The notes beneath the pieces were generated by a model that was given only the letters and a program-made list of their open reading frames with translations, did no database searches and was not told the DNA's origin. Of a DNA stretch of 64,000 nucleotides, positions 35,378-44,330 are shown one piece after another. The first letter of the stretch is position 1, and every line of letters begins with the position of its first letter. Source of the stretch: Bradyrhizobium sacchari (lineage in GTDB: Bacteria; Pseudomonadota; Alphaproteobacteria; Rhizobiales; Xanthobacteraceae); assembly GCF_002068095.1 (NCBI RefSeq), contig NZ_LWIG01000013.1, positions 52,373-116,372 on the forward strand, read 5' to 3'. The translations under genes were made by a program, and so were the position numbers.

Positions 35378-36819
35378 TTTCCGAAGCCATGATCGCGGGT
35401 CTGATCGACCTGAAGCGGGCCGACGCGGACGGACTTGCGATGCAGCTGACAGGGCAGCTCCGAGGCCTGATTGCGAGCGGCCGCCTCGGCAAGGGCCGTG
35501 CGCTGCCGTCGAGCCGCCGGCTCGCGAGCGATCTCGGCATTTCCCGCAACACCGTCACCCACGCCTTCGAGCAGCTCGCTGCGGAAGGGTATTTGGCAGC
35601 GTCGCACGGACGGCGCCCGGTCGTAACCGTCGACGGCGCTGCGCAGATCGATGCAGCAGGGACAGCTGCATCGCGTCCGCGCATCGGCAAGCCGCGACTC
35701 TCGCCTTGGGCCTCGAAGCTCAAGCAGACGGACTGGCCGATGTCCTATCTGGCGCCGCTCAAACCCCTCCGCCCGGGGCATGGCGATGCAAGAGAGTTTC
35801 CGAACGATATCTGGGGACGCTGCCTGCGCCGCAGCGCCGTATGGGCAGCCAGGCGCGAGCTCGGCCCCGTCAACCGGCCGCGCCTGCGCGCGGCGCTGGC
35901 GCATTACCTCGCGACCAGCCGGGGCGTTCGCGCCACGGCGGATCAGATCCTGATTCTGCCAAGCGCGCAGGCCGCGCTCACCTTGATTGCGGCTGCCGTC
36001 ATCACGTCCGGTGACGAGGTCTGGGTCGAGGATCCCGGCTATCCCGGGGCCGCAGCCGCCTTCCATGCCTCTGGAGCGCGCGTGAGCGGCATCAGGCTGG
36101 ATGAGCAGGGCATGCAGCGGATGCCGGGGCCCGCAGCGCCAACACTGATCTTCATGACGCCGTCGCACCAGCATCCGACCGGACGGTTGATGTCACTGGC
36201 ACGCCGCACCGAGTTTCTCCGGCTGAGCCGTCCAGGCAAGACCTGGATCGTGGAGGACGATTACGACGGCGAATTCCACTACGACAGCCGTCCCGTGCCG
36301 GCCTTGCAGGGCCTCGATGCACACGGCCGGGTGTTCTATGTCGGCACCTTCTCGAAGGCGATGACCTCGGATATCCGGCTCGGCTATCTCGTCGCGCCGC
36401 CGGCGCTGGTCAGCATTTTGGAGATCGCACAGCGGCATATTGGGCTGATCGCCGCCAGCCATATCCAGGAAGCGCTCGCCGAATTTATCGCCGATGGCCA
36501 TTTCCTCGCGCACCTGCGCCGGGTACGCCGGCTCTATCACGCGCGGCGCGATCATCTCGTCGCGGGGCTGGAACGCCATCTCGGCGAGGTGCTCTCGGTC
36601 GAGGTGCCCTCTGGCGGCATCCAGCTCGTGGCGCGCCTCAAGCGCAGTCGCGCCGATCAGGCGGCGGTGAAGCGGGTCACGGAGGCGGGCGTTGTCACGC
36701 GAGCTCTATCCAGCCTGGCACTCGGCAAGCCGCACGATCACGGCCTGCTGCTCGGCTTTGCGGCGTGGCGCGAGAGCGAGATCAGCGCGGCGGTGCGGAC
36801 GATGGCCTCGTGCTTCTAG
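35371..36819 (+). CDS. MocR/PdxR-type transcriptional regulator (GntR HTH fused to aminotransferase-like domain)
   Basis: Protein of 482 residues. N-terminal GntR winged helix (about 20-90) with LGKGRALPSSRRLASDLGIS and RNTVTHAFEQLAAEGYL, then a fold-type I aminotransferase domain. The PLP-binding lysine sits in GTFSKAMTSDIRLGYL, with WIVEDDYDGEFHYDSRP and TPSHQHPTGRLMSLARR upstream. Such proteins sense PLP with an amino compound. GTG 35371 has GGAG 9 bases upstream; ATG 35389 is the alternative. Divergent from the DMT exporter, its probable target. Confidence 0.88.
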   Translation: MPVSEAMIAGLIDLKRADADGLAMQLTGQLRGLIASGRLGKGRALPSSRRLASDLGISRNTVTHAFEQLAAEGYLAASHGRRPVVTVDGAAQIDAAGTAASRPRIGKPRLSPWASKLKQTDWPMSYLAPLKPLRPGHGDAREFPNDIWGRCLRRSAVWAARRELGPVNRPRLRAALAHYLATSRGVRATADQILILPSAQAALTLIAAAVITSGDEVWVEDPGYPGAAAAFHASGARVSGIRLDEQGMQRMPGPAAPTLIFMTPSHQHPTGRLMSLARRTEFLRLSRPGKTWIVEDDYDGEFHYDSRPVPALQGLDAHGRVFYVGTFSKAMTSDIRLGYLVAPPALVSILEIAQRHIGLIAASHIQEALAEFIADGHFLAHLRRVRRLYHARRDHLVAGLERHLGEVLSVEVPSGGIQLVARLKRSRADQAAVKRVTEAGVVTRALSSLALGKPHDHGLLLGFAAWRESEISAAVRTMASCF

Positions 36820-36888
36820 AGCATGATCCGGACCCGAAGCGCCGCGTTAGCGCAATGTGGGAAGTGGTTTTCCGAAAAGATCATGCTC
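36819..36888. repeat. Palindromic intergenic repeat, family C
   Basis: GAGCATGATC (36819-36828) and GATCATGCTC (36879-36888) are exact complements; GGTTTTCCGAAAAGATCATG is the well-known form of this rhizobial element. It lies between the converging MocR and OsmC-fusion genes. Confidence 0.85.
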
Positions 36889-36901
36889 AAACAACAACAC
36901 T

Positions 36902-38125
36902 TCACTCCACGGCCCTGGTCACGATGCGGATCTCCGATGTCAGCGTGCGGTGCACCGGGCACTTGTCGGCGATCTCCATCAGCTTCTTGCGCTGCTCGGC
37001 GTCGAGCGCGCCGTCCATCGCGATGTCGCGCTCGATCTGGTCCAGCATGCCCTCGCGCGTCTCGCACTCCGCGCAATCCTTGGCGTAGATCTTCGCGTGC
37101 TTCAGCGTGACCGTGACGCGATCGAGCGGCAGCGATTTGCGATCGGCATAGAGGCGCATGGTCATCGACGTGCAGGCCCCGAGGCCTGCAAGCAGGAAGT
37201 CATAGGGGCCGGGACCGGCATCCTCGCCGCCGGCAGCTTTCGGCTCATCTGCCACCAGATGATGGGGGCCGACGGTGATGATTTGGTTGAACTTGCTCTT
37301 GCGGGTCTCCTGCACCACGACCTTCCGCGGTTCCTCGGGGAGATCCATCACCTTCGCGGCCGTTGCCGAATCGACGTAGCGGCTCGCCCAGGCTGTGATC
37401 ACATCGGCTGCGTAGAGCGCGTCGGCAGACTTGGTCAGGAGATGATCGGCGTGGTCGAGCGAGACGAAGCTCTTGGGGTGCCTGGCCGCAACGAATATCC
37501 TTGTCGCATTGTCGATGCCGACGGTGTCGTCAACAGGCGAATGCATCACCAGCAGCGCCTTGTGCAGCCCGGTGACATCCTTCATCAGCTCATGCTCGGC
37601 GATGTCGTCGAGGAATTCGCGCTTGATCCGGAACGGACGCCCCGCGAGCGAGACTTCGACCTCGCCCTGCGTGCGGATGCTGTCGAGATGCTCCCTGAAC
37701 AGGCCGGTGACGTGGACGGGATCTGAGGGCGCGGCGATGGTGACCACCGCTCTTGCCTCGGGAATCTTTGCGGCCGCGGCCAGGATCGCGGCGCCGCCGA
37801 GGCTGTGGCCGATCAGGATCGACGGTGCCTTGTGCGTCTCGCGCAGATGATCGGCGGCCCTGACGAGGTCGGCGACATTGGAGGAGAAGGTCGAATTGGC
37901 GAAATCGCCCTCGCTGGAGCCGAGCCCGGTGAAGTCGAAGCGCAGCACCGCGATGCCTTTGGCGGCGAGGGCGACCGAGATACGCTTGGCCGCCAGCGTG
38001 TCCTTGCCGCAGGTGAAGCAGTGCGCGAACAGTGCATAAGCCGAAGGCTCGCCGTCGGGCAGCTCCAGCGCCGCCGCGAGCTGATGGCCGCCTTCGCCGG
38101 TGAATTGAAAGCGTTCCGTCGGCAT
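36902..38125 (-). CDS. Bifunctional alpha/beta hydrolase-OsmC family protein
   Basis: Fusion of 407 residues. N-terminal alpha/beta hydrolase (about 1-250): HCFTCGKD, LRFDFTGLGSSEG, nucleophile elbow GHSLGG with Ser108, and SLDHADHLL with a likely catalytic His. C-terminal OsmC domain (about 270-407) with the two redox cysteines in LLAGLGACTSMTMR and ADKCPVHRTL. OsmC proteins reduce organic hydroperoxides; the hydrolase may supply or process an esterified substrate. The fusion is known in proteobacteria. No signal peptide. It is transcribed away from the sulfite-oxidase-like gene's end, 27 bp after it. Confidence 0.9.
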   Translation of the reverse strand: MPTERFQFTGEGGHQLAAALELPDGEPSAYALFAHCFTCGKDTLAAKRISVALAAKGIAVLRFDFTGLGSSEGDFANSTFSSNVADLVRAADHLRETHKAPSILIGHSLGGAAILAAAAKIPEARAVVTIAAPSDPVHVTGLFREHLDSIRTQGEVEVSLAGRPFRIKREFLDDIAEHELMKDVTGLHKALLVMHSPVDDTVGIDNATRIFVAARHPKSFVSLDHADHLLTKSADALYAADVITAWASRYVDSATAAKVMDLPEEPRKVVVQETRKSKFNQIITVGPHHLVADEPKAAGGEDAGPGPYDFLLAGLGACTSMTMRLYADRKSLPLDRVTVTLKHAKIYAKDCAECETREGMLDQIERDIAMDGALDAEQRKKLMEIADKCPVHRTLTSEIRIVTRAVE

Positions 38126-38152
38126 GGGCTTTCCCCCGTTTCTGTTTGAATC

Positions 38153-38812
38153 CTAGTCGCCAGAATAGCGCTGCTCGGCCCAGGGATCGCCGCGGTTATG
38201 ATAGCCGCGAACTTCCCAGAAACCCGGCGCGTCCTCGGTCAGGAATTCAATGGCCTGGAGCCATTTCGCGCTCTTCCAGAAATAGAGATGCGGCACCACC
38301 ATGCGTACCGGTCCGCCATGCTCCTCCGTCAGCGGCTGGCCGGACCAGCTATGGGCGAGCAGCGCGTCCTCGGCGGCAAAGTCCTCCAGCGCGAGGTTGG
38401 TGGTGTAACCGTCGTAGGAATGCAGCACGACGAAGCGGGCATCCTCGCGGGGCCGGCAGACGGCGAGCAGCTCGCGCGTGGCGAGGCCCTCCCACTCATT
38501 GTCGTAGCGTGACCAGGTCGTCACGCAGTGGATGTCGGAGGTGAACTGTTGCTGCTTCTGCGCGGCGAACTCGGGATAAGTCCAGAACACCGGATTTTCG
38601 ATCGCGCCGTAGACGTCGAGCCGCCAGCGCTCACGCGACACCGGCGGCGTGACCCCGAGATCGAGCACCGGCCAGTCCTTGGTCAGGTGCTGCCCGGGCG
38701 GCAGGCGCTGGTCTTCCGGTCGCGTGATCCTGCCGGTGAGGAAGCGGCCTTCGCGCGCCCATTTCTCCTTGGTGCGCGTCAGCTTGCTGTCGGGCGGCTC
38801 GTCGTCGGCCAT
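38153..38812 (-). CDS. Sulfite oxidase-like molybdopterin protein
   Basis: Protein of 219 residues with the molybdopterin domain of the sulfite-oxidase family, without heme or dimerisation domains. Conserved Mo-ligand Cys96 in SDIHCVTTWSRYDNEWEG, also HSYDGYTTNLALEDF and GGPVRMVVPHLYFWKSAKW. No Tat signal is visible, unlike E. coli MsrP (YedY), so it may be cytoplasmic. Substrate unknown. It lies 18 bp downstream of an MHS transporter and 27 bp before the hydrolase-OsmC fusion, so the three may be cotranscribed. Confidence 0.88.
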   Translation of the reverse strand: MADDEPPDSKLTRTKEKWAREGRFLTGRITRPEDQRLPPGQHLTKDWPVLDLGVTPPVSRERWRLDVYGAIENPVFWTYPEFAAQKQQQFTSDIHCVTTWSRYDNEWEGLATRELLAVCRPREDARFVVLHSYDGYTTNLALEDFAAEDALLAHSWSGQPLTEEHGGPVRMVVPHLYFWKSAKWLQAIEFLTEDAPGFWEVRGYHNRGDPWAEQRYSGD

Positions 38813-38830
38813 GGCCTACTCGTGAATGAA

Positions 38831-40153
38831 CTACTCGTGGCGATGCATTGCGGAAGCGTGCTTGGTGTCGCGCATGGTGGAATAGATGATCAGCGACAGG
38901 CAGATGATGCCACTGAGGTAGAAGTAGAACCAGTCCTCGTGCCCGATGCTCTTGAAGTAGAGCGCGATCGCCGGCGCGGTTCCGCCGAAGATCGAGACCG
39001 TGATGGCGTAGGGCAGGCCGACGCCGAGCGCACGGACATTGGTCGGGAACAGCTCGGCCTTCACCACGGCGTTGATCGAGGTGTAGCCGGCGACGAACAG
39101 CCAGGCGCAGCAGATCAGGATGAAGGCCATGAAAGGCGACTTGGTCTCCTTCAGCGTCATCAGCAGCGGAACGGTTGCGAGCGTGCCGGCGACGCCGAAG
39201 AAGATCAGCAGCGGCTTGCGGCCGATCTTGTCGGAGATGGCGCCGTAAATCGGCTGCAGGATGGTCGCGAAGATCAGCGAGCCGAAGATCACGAAGGTGG
39301 TCTGGTCCTCGGTCAGTCCGACCGAGAGCTTGACGAAGGTCTGCATGTAGGTGGTGAAGGTGTAGAACGCCGCGGTGCCGCCGGCGGTGAGGCCGACGAC
39401 CAGCAAGAGCTCGCGGGGGTAGCGCAGCAGATTGGTGATCGAGCCGGTCGGCTTCACCACCTTCTTGGCTTCCTCGAACGCCTCGGTCTCATGTAGGCCG
39501 CGCCGCATCACCGCGGCGAAGATCGCGAGCGCCGCGCCGATTGCGAACGGGATGCGCCAGCCCCAGGCCTTCAGCTCCTCCGGCGTCAGGAAGACCTTCT
39601 GCAGGAGCAGCAGCACGATGATCGCGGTGAGCTGGCCGCCGATCAGGGTGACGTATTGGAAGCTGGAATAGAAGCCGCGATGTCTGGGATCGGCGACCTC
39701 GCTGAGGTAGGTGGCGCTGGCGCCGTATTCACCGCCGAGGCTGAGGCCCTCGATCACGCGGGCAAGCGCCAGGATGACAGGCGCGGCAAAGCCGATCGTG
39801 GCATAAGTCGGCGTGAGCGCGATGATCAGCGAGCCGAAACACATGAACACGACGGACAGGGTCAGCGAGATGCGCCGGCCGAAATGGTCGGCGAGGTAGC
39901 CGAAGAACCAGCCGCCCAGGGGCCGCATCAGGAAGGTCGCCGCGAACACGACGGCGACGTTCAATTGCTGGACGACGGGGTCGTTGCCGGGGAAGAAGGC
40001 GGGAGCGAAATAGAGCGCGAAAGCCGTATAGGCGTAGAAATCGTACCATTCGACGAGATTGCCGATTGAGCCGATCAGGATCGCCTTGATCCGCCGCTCG
40101 GCATCGGCGATGTCGATATGGTCGGAGGCCGGTTGGATTACTTGCTCTGCCAC
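38831..40153 (-). CDS. MFS transporter of the metabolite:H+ symporter family (KgtP/ProP-like)
   Basis: Twelve-helix inner-membrane protein of 440 residues. Family blocks: GNLVEWYDFYAYTAFALYFA, FLMRPLGGWFFGYLADHFGR (the conserved loop 2-3 GxLxDRxGRR form), LSLGGEYGASATYLSE and DKIGRKPLL. The profile resembles alpha-ketoglutarate permease and other dicarboxylate or betaine symporters. The substrate cannot be assigned from the sequence alone. Confidence 0.88.
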   Translation of the reverse strand: MAEQVIQPASDHIDIADAERRIKAILIGSIGNLVEWYDFYAYTAFALYFAPAFFPGNDPVVQQLNVAVVFAATFLMRPLGGWFFGYLADHFGRRISLTLSVVFMCFGSLIIALTPTYATIGFAAPVILALARVIEGLSLGGEYGASATYLSEVADPRHRGFYSSFQYVTLIGGQLTAIIVLLLLQKVFLTPEELKAWGWRIPFAIGAALAIFAAVMRRGLHETEAFEEAKKVVKPTGSITNLLRYPRELLLVVGLTAGGTAAFYTFTTYMQTFVKLSVGLTEDQTTFVIFGSLIFATILQPIYGAISDKIGRKPLLIFFGVAGTLATVPLLMTLKETKSPFMAFILICCAWLFVAGYTSINAVVKAELFPTNVRALGVGLPYAITVSIFGGTAPAIALYFKSIGHEDWFYFYLSGIICLSLIIYSTMRDTKHASAMHRHE

Positions 40154-40186
40154 GTCCGGCCTCTCTCTATCCCTGTTTGGAGAGGC

Positions 40187-41407
40187 CTACATCGCCTTTC
40201 CCAGCAAAAATGGCAACTGCCGGGGGCCTCTCACCGTGCCCTGCGACCAGGTCACGGTGCCTGCCGGATCGAGGCGGAAATCGGGGATCCGCTTCAGCCA
40301 TTCCTCCAGCGCAACCTGCATCTCCATTCGCGCAAGGTTGGAACCGACGCAGCGATGGATCCCGAGGCCGAAGGCGGCGTGGCGGTTCTCCCGGCGGTCG
40401 ATCACGACTTTGTCAGCGTCCGGAAACATCTTTGGATCGCGGTTGGCGGCTGGGAAGGACAGCAGCACCATGTTGCCCGCCTTGACCGGGCAGCCCGAGA
40501 CCGTGGTTTCCTTGACCACCTCGCGGGCCATGGTCACCGGCGAATAGGCGCGCAGCAGCTCCTCGACCGCCGTCGGGATCAGCGCGGGCTCCGCGATCAG
40601 CCGCTCGCGGTCGGCCGGCGTCCTCGCCAGATGCCAAAGCGAGGAACCGATCGCGCTCCAGGTGGTGTCGATGCCGGCGATCAGGAGCAAGCGCAGCGAT
40701 CCCAGCACGTGGGAATCTTCCAGCGGGTTGCCCTCCTTGTCCGTGGCGTTCATCAGATAGGAGATGAGATCGTCCGTCGGCTTTGCCTTGCGCTCCTCGA
40801 TGTGGGCACTGAAATAGGCGGTCATCTCCTCCGAGGCCTGGAGCAGCTTGCTCTGGTCCTTGATGCCGAGCTCCAGGATCATGTGGATCCAGTTGATGAA
40901 GAGATCGCTGTCGCTCTCGGGGATGCCGAGCATGTGCGCGATGGCCTGGACCGGAATGTATTTGCTGTAGCGCGCGGCGGCATCGACCTTGCCGTCCGCG
41001 ATGAACCCGTCGATCAGCTCGTTGCAGATCGCGCGCATCCGCGGTTCCAGCTTCTTCATCGCATCCGGCGTGAACGGCGGCAGCAGCAACTGCTTGGCCG
41101 GCTTGTGCGCGGGCGGATCTGAGGTGATCGGAGGGGCCGCGTTCCTGGAAATCTCCGGCCGCACGTCGCGGACGATGATGCGGCGCGAGGAGAAATGCTC
41201 GGTGTCGTTGGCGATCGCGCGCACCGCCTCGTAGGTCGTGGGCATGTAACAGCCGAGGAATCGCTCGGTGTGCACGACCGGGCTTGCGGCGCGCATCTCA
41301 TCCCAGATCGGAAACGGATCGTCCGTCCATTGCGGATCGGTGTGGTCGAAATCGTTGACCCAGTCGGTGACGGGCGGATGGGCGACGGGCTGGCTGACGT
41401 CGGACAT
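40187..41407 (-). CDS. Bacterial class I cytochrome P450
   Basis: Soluble P450 of 406 residues. I-helix AGIDTT at 244-249, ExxR at 283-286, heme ligand Cys353 in FGLGIHRCVGSNLAR. Unlike the CYP102 fusion it has no reductase domain and needs a separate ferredoxin, which is encoded 65 bp upstream on the same strand. Substrate unknown; similar proteins act on terpenoids, steroids and aromatics. The downstream MFS gene is 33 bp away and could be cotranscribed. Confidence 0.93.
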   Translation of the reverse strand: MSDVSQPVAHPPVTDWVNDFDHTDPQWTDDPFPIWDEMRAASPVVHTERFLGCYMPTTYEAVRAIANDTEHFSSRRIIVRDVRPEISRNAAPPITSDPPAHKPAKQLLLPPFTPDAMKKLEPRMRAICNELIDGFIADGKVDAAARYSKYIPVQAIAHMLGIPESDSDLFINWIHMILELGIKDQSKLLQASEEMTAYFSAHIEERKAKPTDDLISYLMNATDKEGNPLEDSHVLGSLRLLLIAGIDTTWSAIGSSLWHLARTPADRERLIAEPALIPTAVEELLRAYSPVTMAREVVKETTVSGCPVKAGNMVLLSFPAANRDPKMFPDADKVVIDRRENRHAAFGLGIHRCVGSNLARMEMQVALEEWLKRIPDFRLDPAGTVTWSQGTVRGPRQLPFLLGKAM

Positions 41408-41472
41408 GTCGGGGGAATCCTCGGCTTGTGGTCGCTGGAATCACGCGCACGCGGGCGGACAGGACGCCCGCG

Positions 41473-41682
41473 CTACTCCTCGATCACGTCGATTGCGATT
41501 TCCGGGCAGTTGGATTTGGCAAGCCACGCCTTGTCCTCGAGCCCCGGCGGGACCGTGCCATCGCCGGCTTCATGCGCGTTGCCGTATTCGTCGAGTTCGA
41601 ACAGCTCGGGCGCCAGCGCCTTGCAGCGCGCATGGCCCTGGCATTTGTCGGGATCGACGTGAACCTTCAGTCGCTCTGCCAT
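41473..41682 (-). CDS. P450-associated 3Fe-4S-type ferredoxin
   Basis: Small redox protein of 69 residues. Cysteines at 14, 20 and 59 in DKCQGHARC and SNCPE; the usual second cluster Cys is His17, giving the CxxHxxC...C pattern typical of ferredoxins that serve bacterial P450s. ATG 41682 begins MAERLKVHVDPDKC; longer in-frame starts give an N-terminus unlike the family. No ferredoxin reductase gene is nearby. Divergent from the TetR gene. Confidence 0.9.
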   Translation of the reverse strand: MAERLKVHVDPDKCQGHARCKALAPELFELDEYGNAHEAGDGTVPPGLEDKAWLAKSNCPEIAIDVIEE

Positions 41683-41837
41683 GGCGGCTTCCCTGGTCGT
41701 TTGCGTGCGCGAAAGGCGGCCCGCGTTCCTCATGTCGATTTTTGTCGGCGGCATTTGCCGCTCGGCGTAAGTTATATGCTATTACATTCGCGGCGGGCTT
41801 TCCCTGTCAAGCGCAAACTTATAGGCTTTGCCGCAAC

Positions 41838-42485
41838 ATGCGTTCACAACTCGCTCGCAAGCCCGAGAAGACGTACCACCATGGCGATCTCCGTGACGCC
41901 CTGATCAAGGCCGCGCTGCGTGAGGCGGAGCGGGGCGGGGCGGAGGCGATCAGCATCAAGGCGCTGGCAAAGCAGCTCGGCGTCTCGCAGCCGGCACCGT
42001 ATCGGCACTTCGCCGACCGTGAGGCACTGCTCGCGGCGGTGACGGCGGAGGCGTTCCGGCAGCTCAGCACGATCCTGCGCGAGGCAATGGCAAAGCCGTC
42101 GAAGCAATCGAAGCTGTCGCGGCTGGCGCACGCGACGCTCGATTTCGGCCTGCGCCGCAACGGCATCTACCGCTTGATGTTTGCCTCGCGCACCGTCTCC
42201 TGCGCCGCCAAGGGCAGCGAGCTGCACGAGGCGACGCGCGAGACGCTCGGGCTGGTGATCGAAGCGCTGGAATCGCCGGCCGTCGGCTACTTGCGCGAAC
42301 GGCAAGCGCTGAAGATCTGGGCGGCGGTGCATGGCGTGGTGATGCTGGCCGAGCAGGGCCTGTTCACCGGCGGGTCGGCACATGCGACGCGCGAGGAGTT
42401 GGTCGAGGATTTCGTGACCGAAACCAAGGCCGCGCTCGCGCTGGCAATCAAGAATGCAAGGCGCCGGACGAAAGCGGGCGCCTAA
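41838..42485 (+). CDS. TetR family transcriptional regulator
   Basis: Protein of 215 residues. N-terminal TetR helix-turn-helix: YHHGDLRDALIKAALREAE, then ISIKALAKQLGVSQPAPYRH and FADREALLAAV. The C-terminal half contains LMFASRTV and VHGVVMLAEQGLFTGG, as in TetR_C_33/WHG-type regulators. ATG 41838 follows directly on the family N-terminus. It is divergent from the ferredoxin-P450 genes with a 155-bp gap, so it probably controls them. Its stop overlaps the convergent racemase-like gene by 4 bp. Confidence 0.9.
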   Translation: MRSQLARKPEKTYHHGDLRDALIKAALREAERGGAEAISIKALAKQLGVSQPAPYRHFADREALLAAVTAEAFRQLSTILREAMAKPSKQSKLSRLAHATLDFGLRRNGIYRLMFASRTVSCAAKGSELHEATRETLGLVIEALESPAVGYLRERQALKIWAAVHGVVMLAEQGLFTGGSAHATREELVEDFVTETKAALALAIKNARRRTKAGA

Positions 42486-43135
42486 GCGCTCGCTTTCAGC
42501 AGCCTCATCAGCTTCTCGACCGCGCTGTCCGGCGTCGTTACGACCGCAAGACCAGTGGCTTCCGCGACCAGCGGCGCCGTTGCCGCGATGCTGAACTGCG
42601 CCAGTGCGATGACGTCGCAATCGCGTAGGTCGCGCGAGGCTTCCGCGATCAGCCGGTCATGTGTGGCGCGGTCGCCGCGGTCGAGCGCGGCCAGCGCGCC
42701 CTCGGCGAGTTTCGGCACGACCTGGACCGAGGCGGGGAATTCCGGCGGCATCGAGACCAGTGTTGGCGGGAAGGTCGAGAGCAGGCCGATCCGCTTGCCC
42801 ATCGTCACCGCGCGCTCGATCATCGCTTCATTCGGCTTCAGCACCGGCATCGGCGCATGCGCGCGCGCCACAGCCTCGATACAGGGGCCGAAGGCCGAGC
42901 AGGTGAAGAGGATCGCGTTCGCACCAGTTGCCACAGCATAGTCGCCGAGCGTGACGAAGCGGTCGTTCATGGCGTCGGTCAGTTTACCATCGCGCGCCAG
43001 ATCCGCAGACAGGCTGTCATCGAGTAGGTTCATCAGGCGCGGCTGCGGCCATGCCTTCGCGAAGGCCGCCTCGATCGGCGCGATAGAGTGCTTGAGGGCG
43101 TGGATCAGAGCGATGCGAGGGGGCGGCGTCGTCAT
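42482..43135 (-). CDS. Asp/Glu racemase superfamily protein lacking the second catalytic cysteine
   Basis: Protein of 217 residues with the Asp/Glu/hydantoin racemase fold: IALIHALKHSIAPIE, ILFTCSAFGPCIEAVA (first catalytic Cys79), MGKRIGLLSTFPPT and the second half CDVIALAQFSIAATAPLV. In true racemases the second half carries a Cys (usually in a GCT or ACT context); here it reads AQFSIA, so a two-base racemase mechanism looks impossible. Maleate isomerase- or decarboxylase-like activity, or a one-cysteine variant, is possible. It follows the Aap-like binding-protein gene on the same strand with a repeat in between. Confidence 0.82.
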   Translation of the reverse strand: MTTPPPRIALIHALKHSIAPIEAAFAKAWPQPRLMNLLDDSLSADLARDGKLTDAMNDRFVTLGDYAVATGANAILFTCSAFGPCIEAVARAHAPMPVLKPNEAMIERAVTMGKRIGLLSTFPPTLVSMPPEFPASVQVVPKLAEGALAALDRGDRATHDRLIAEASRDLRDCDVIALAQFSIAATAPLVAEATGLAVVTTPDSAVEKLMRLLKASA

Positions 43136-43157
43136 TGAAGATGATTACCTCACAGGT

Positions 43158-43283
43158 CTCGTGCCCCGGACGCAGCGCAATGCGGAGTATTACGCTGCAG
43201 AGCCAGGGCCCATTCGCGATGACCGGGGCCCGGCTCTGCGCAGCAGCGCACCGGACGATGCTTCGCATCGCCGGGACGCTGCA
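43158..43283. repeat. Palindromic intergenic repeat, family D
   Basis: CAGAGCC (43198-43204) with GGCTCTG (43232-43238) and GGGCCC pairs inside, plus a second small stem GATGCTTCGCATC near 43257. This GTGCCCCGGACGCAGCGCAA-type element is a third class of repeat in the window. It separates the binding-protein gene from the racemase-like gene. Confidence 0.75.
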
Positions 43284-43307
43284 GCGCGTCCGTGAAACGG
43301 CAGTCGT

Positions 43308-44318
43308 TTACTTGAACGGCACCGCGTACATCAAGCCGCCCTTGCTCCAGAGGCCATTGAGGCCGCGATCGAGCTTCAGCGGGCTGGCCTTGCCGACATT
43401 GCGCTCATAGATCTCGCCGTAATTGCCGGTGGCCTTGATCGCCGTGACCAGCCATTTGTTGTCGAGCCCGAGCCGCGAGCCGAGATCGCCGGTGGCGCCC
43501 AGCAGGCGCTGGATCGCGGGCGTCTGCGACTTCGCCATCTCGTCGACATTGGCTTGCGTGACGCCGAGCTCTTCAGCCTCGATCAGGCCGTAATGCAGCC
43601 AGGTGATGATGTCGCTCCAGACCTCGTCGCCGTTGCGGGTGAAGGGACCGAGCGGCTCCTTGCTGATGGTCTGCGGCAGCACGACGTAGTCGGCCGGGTT
43701 CGGCGCGGCGGTCGTCACGGCGCCGGCGAGCGCGGAGGCATCCTGGGTCATGGCATCGCAGCGGCCGCCGAAGAAGGTCTGGTACATGGTGTCGACGCGG
43801 TCGAACACCAGCGGCTTCCAGTCGATGCCGTTGGCGCGGCCGTAATCGCCGAGCGTCACCTCGTGCGTCGTGCCCTGCGCGACGCAGACGGTGGCACCCT
43901 TGAGGTCCTTCAGCTCCTTCACGCCGAGGTCCTTCTTCACCACAAATCCCTGGCCGTCATAGAAGTTGATCGGGCCCTGGCGCAGGCCGAGCGTCACACC
44001 GCGCAGATATGTCTGCGTCGAGTTGCGGTAGAGCACGTCGATCTCGCCCGATTGCAGCGCGGTGAAGCGGTTCTGCGCCGTCAACGAGACGTAACGCACC
44101 TTGCTGGCATCGCCCAGCACGCCTGCCGCGAGTGCGCGGCAATAGTCGACGTCGAGACCTTTGTAGTTGCCTTGCGAATCCGGCGCGGAGAAGCCGGCAA
44201 AGCCGGCGCTGACGCCGCACACCAGCGTGCCGCGGCTTTTCACCGTGTCGAGCGTCGCCGCCGACGCGATCACCGTCGATGCTGCGAGCACGCCCGCTGC
44301 GATAACCACTTTCCTCAT
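43308..44318 (-). CDS. Polar amino acid ABC transporter substrate-binding protein (AapJ-like)
   Basis: Periplasmic binding protein of 336 residues. Signal peptide MRKVVIAAGVLAASTVIASA (cleaved near residue 21), then TLDTVKSRGTLVCGVSAGFA, GLDVDYCRALAAGVLGD and ATVCVAQGTTHEVTLGDY, matching the general L-amino acid binding protein AapJ. A GGGGAGAG ribosome site precedes ATG 44318. It lies 12 bp after the aminotransferase gene; the matching permeases are divergent at 46644-48940. Confidence 0.9.
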   Translation of the reverse strand: MRKVVIAAGVLAASTVIASAATLDTVKSRGTLVCGVSAGFAGFSAPDSQGNYKGLDVDYCRALAAGVLGDASKVRYVSLTAQNRFTALQSGEIDVLYRNSTQTYLRGVTLGLRQGPINFYDGQGFVVKKDLGVKELKDLKGATVCVAQGTTHEVTLGDYGRANGIDWKPLVFDRVDTMYQTFFGGRCDAMTQDASALAGAVTTAAPNPADYVVLPQTISKEPLGPFTRNGDEVWSDIITWLHYGLIEAEELGVTQANVDEMAKSQTPAIQRLLGATGDLGSRLGLDNKWLVTAIKATGNYGEIYERNVGKASPLKLDRGLNGLWSKGGLMYAVPFK

Positions 44319-44330
44319 AGTACTCTCCCC

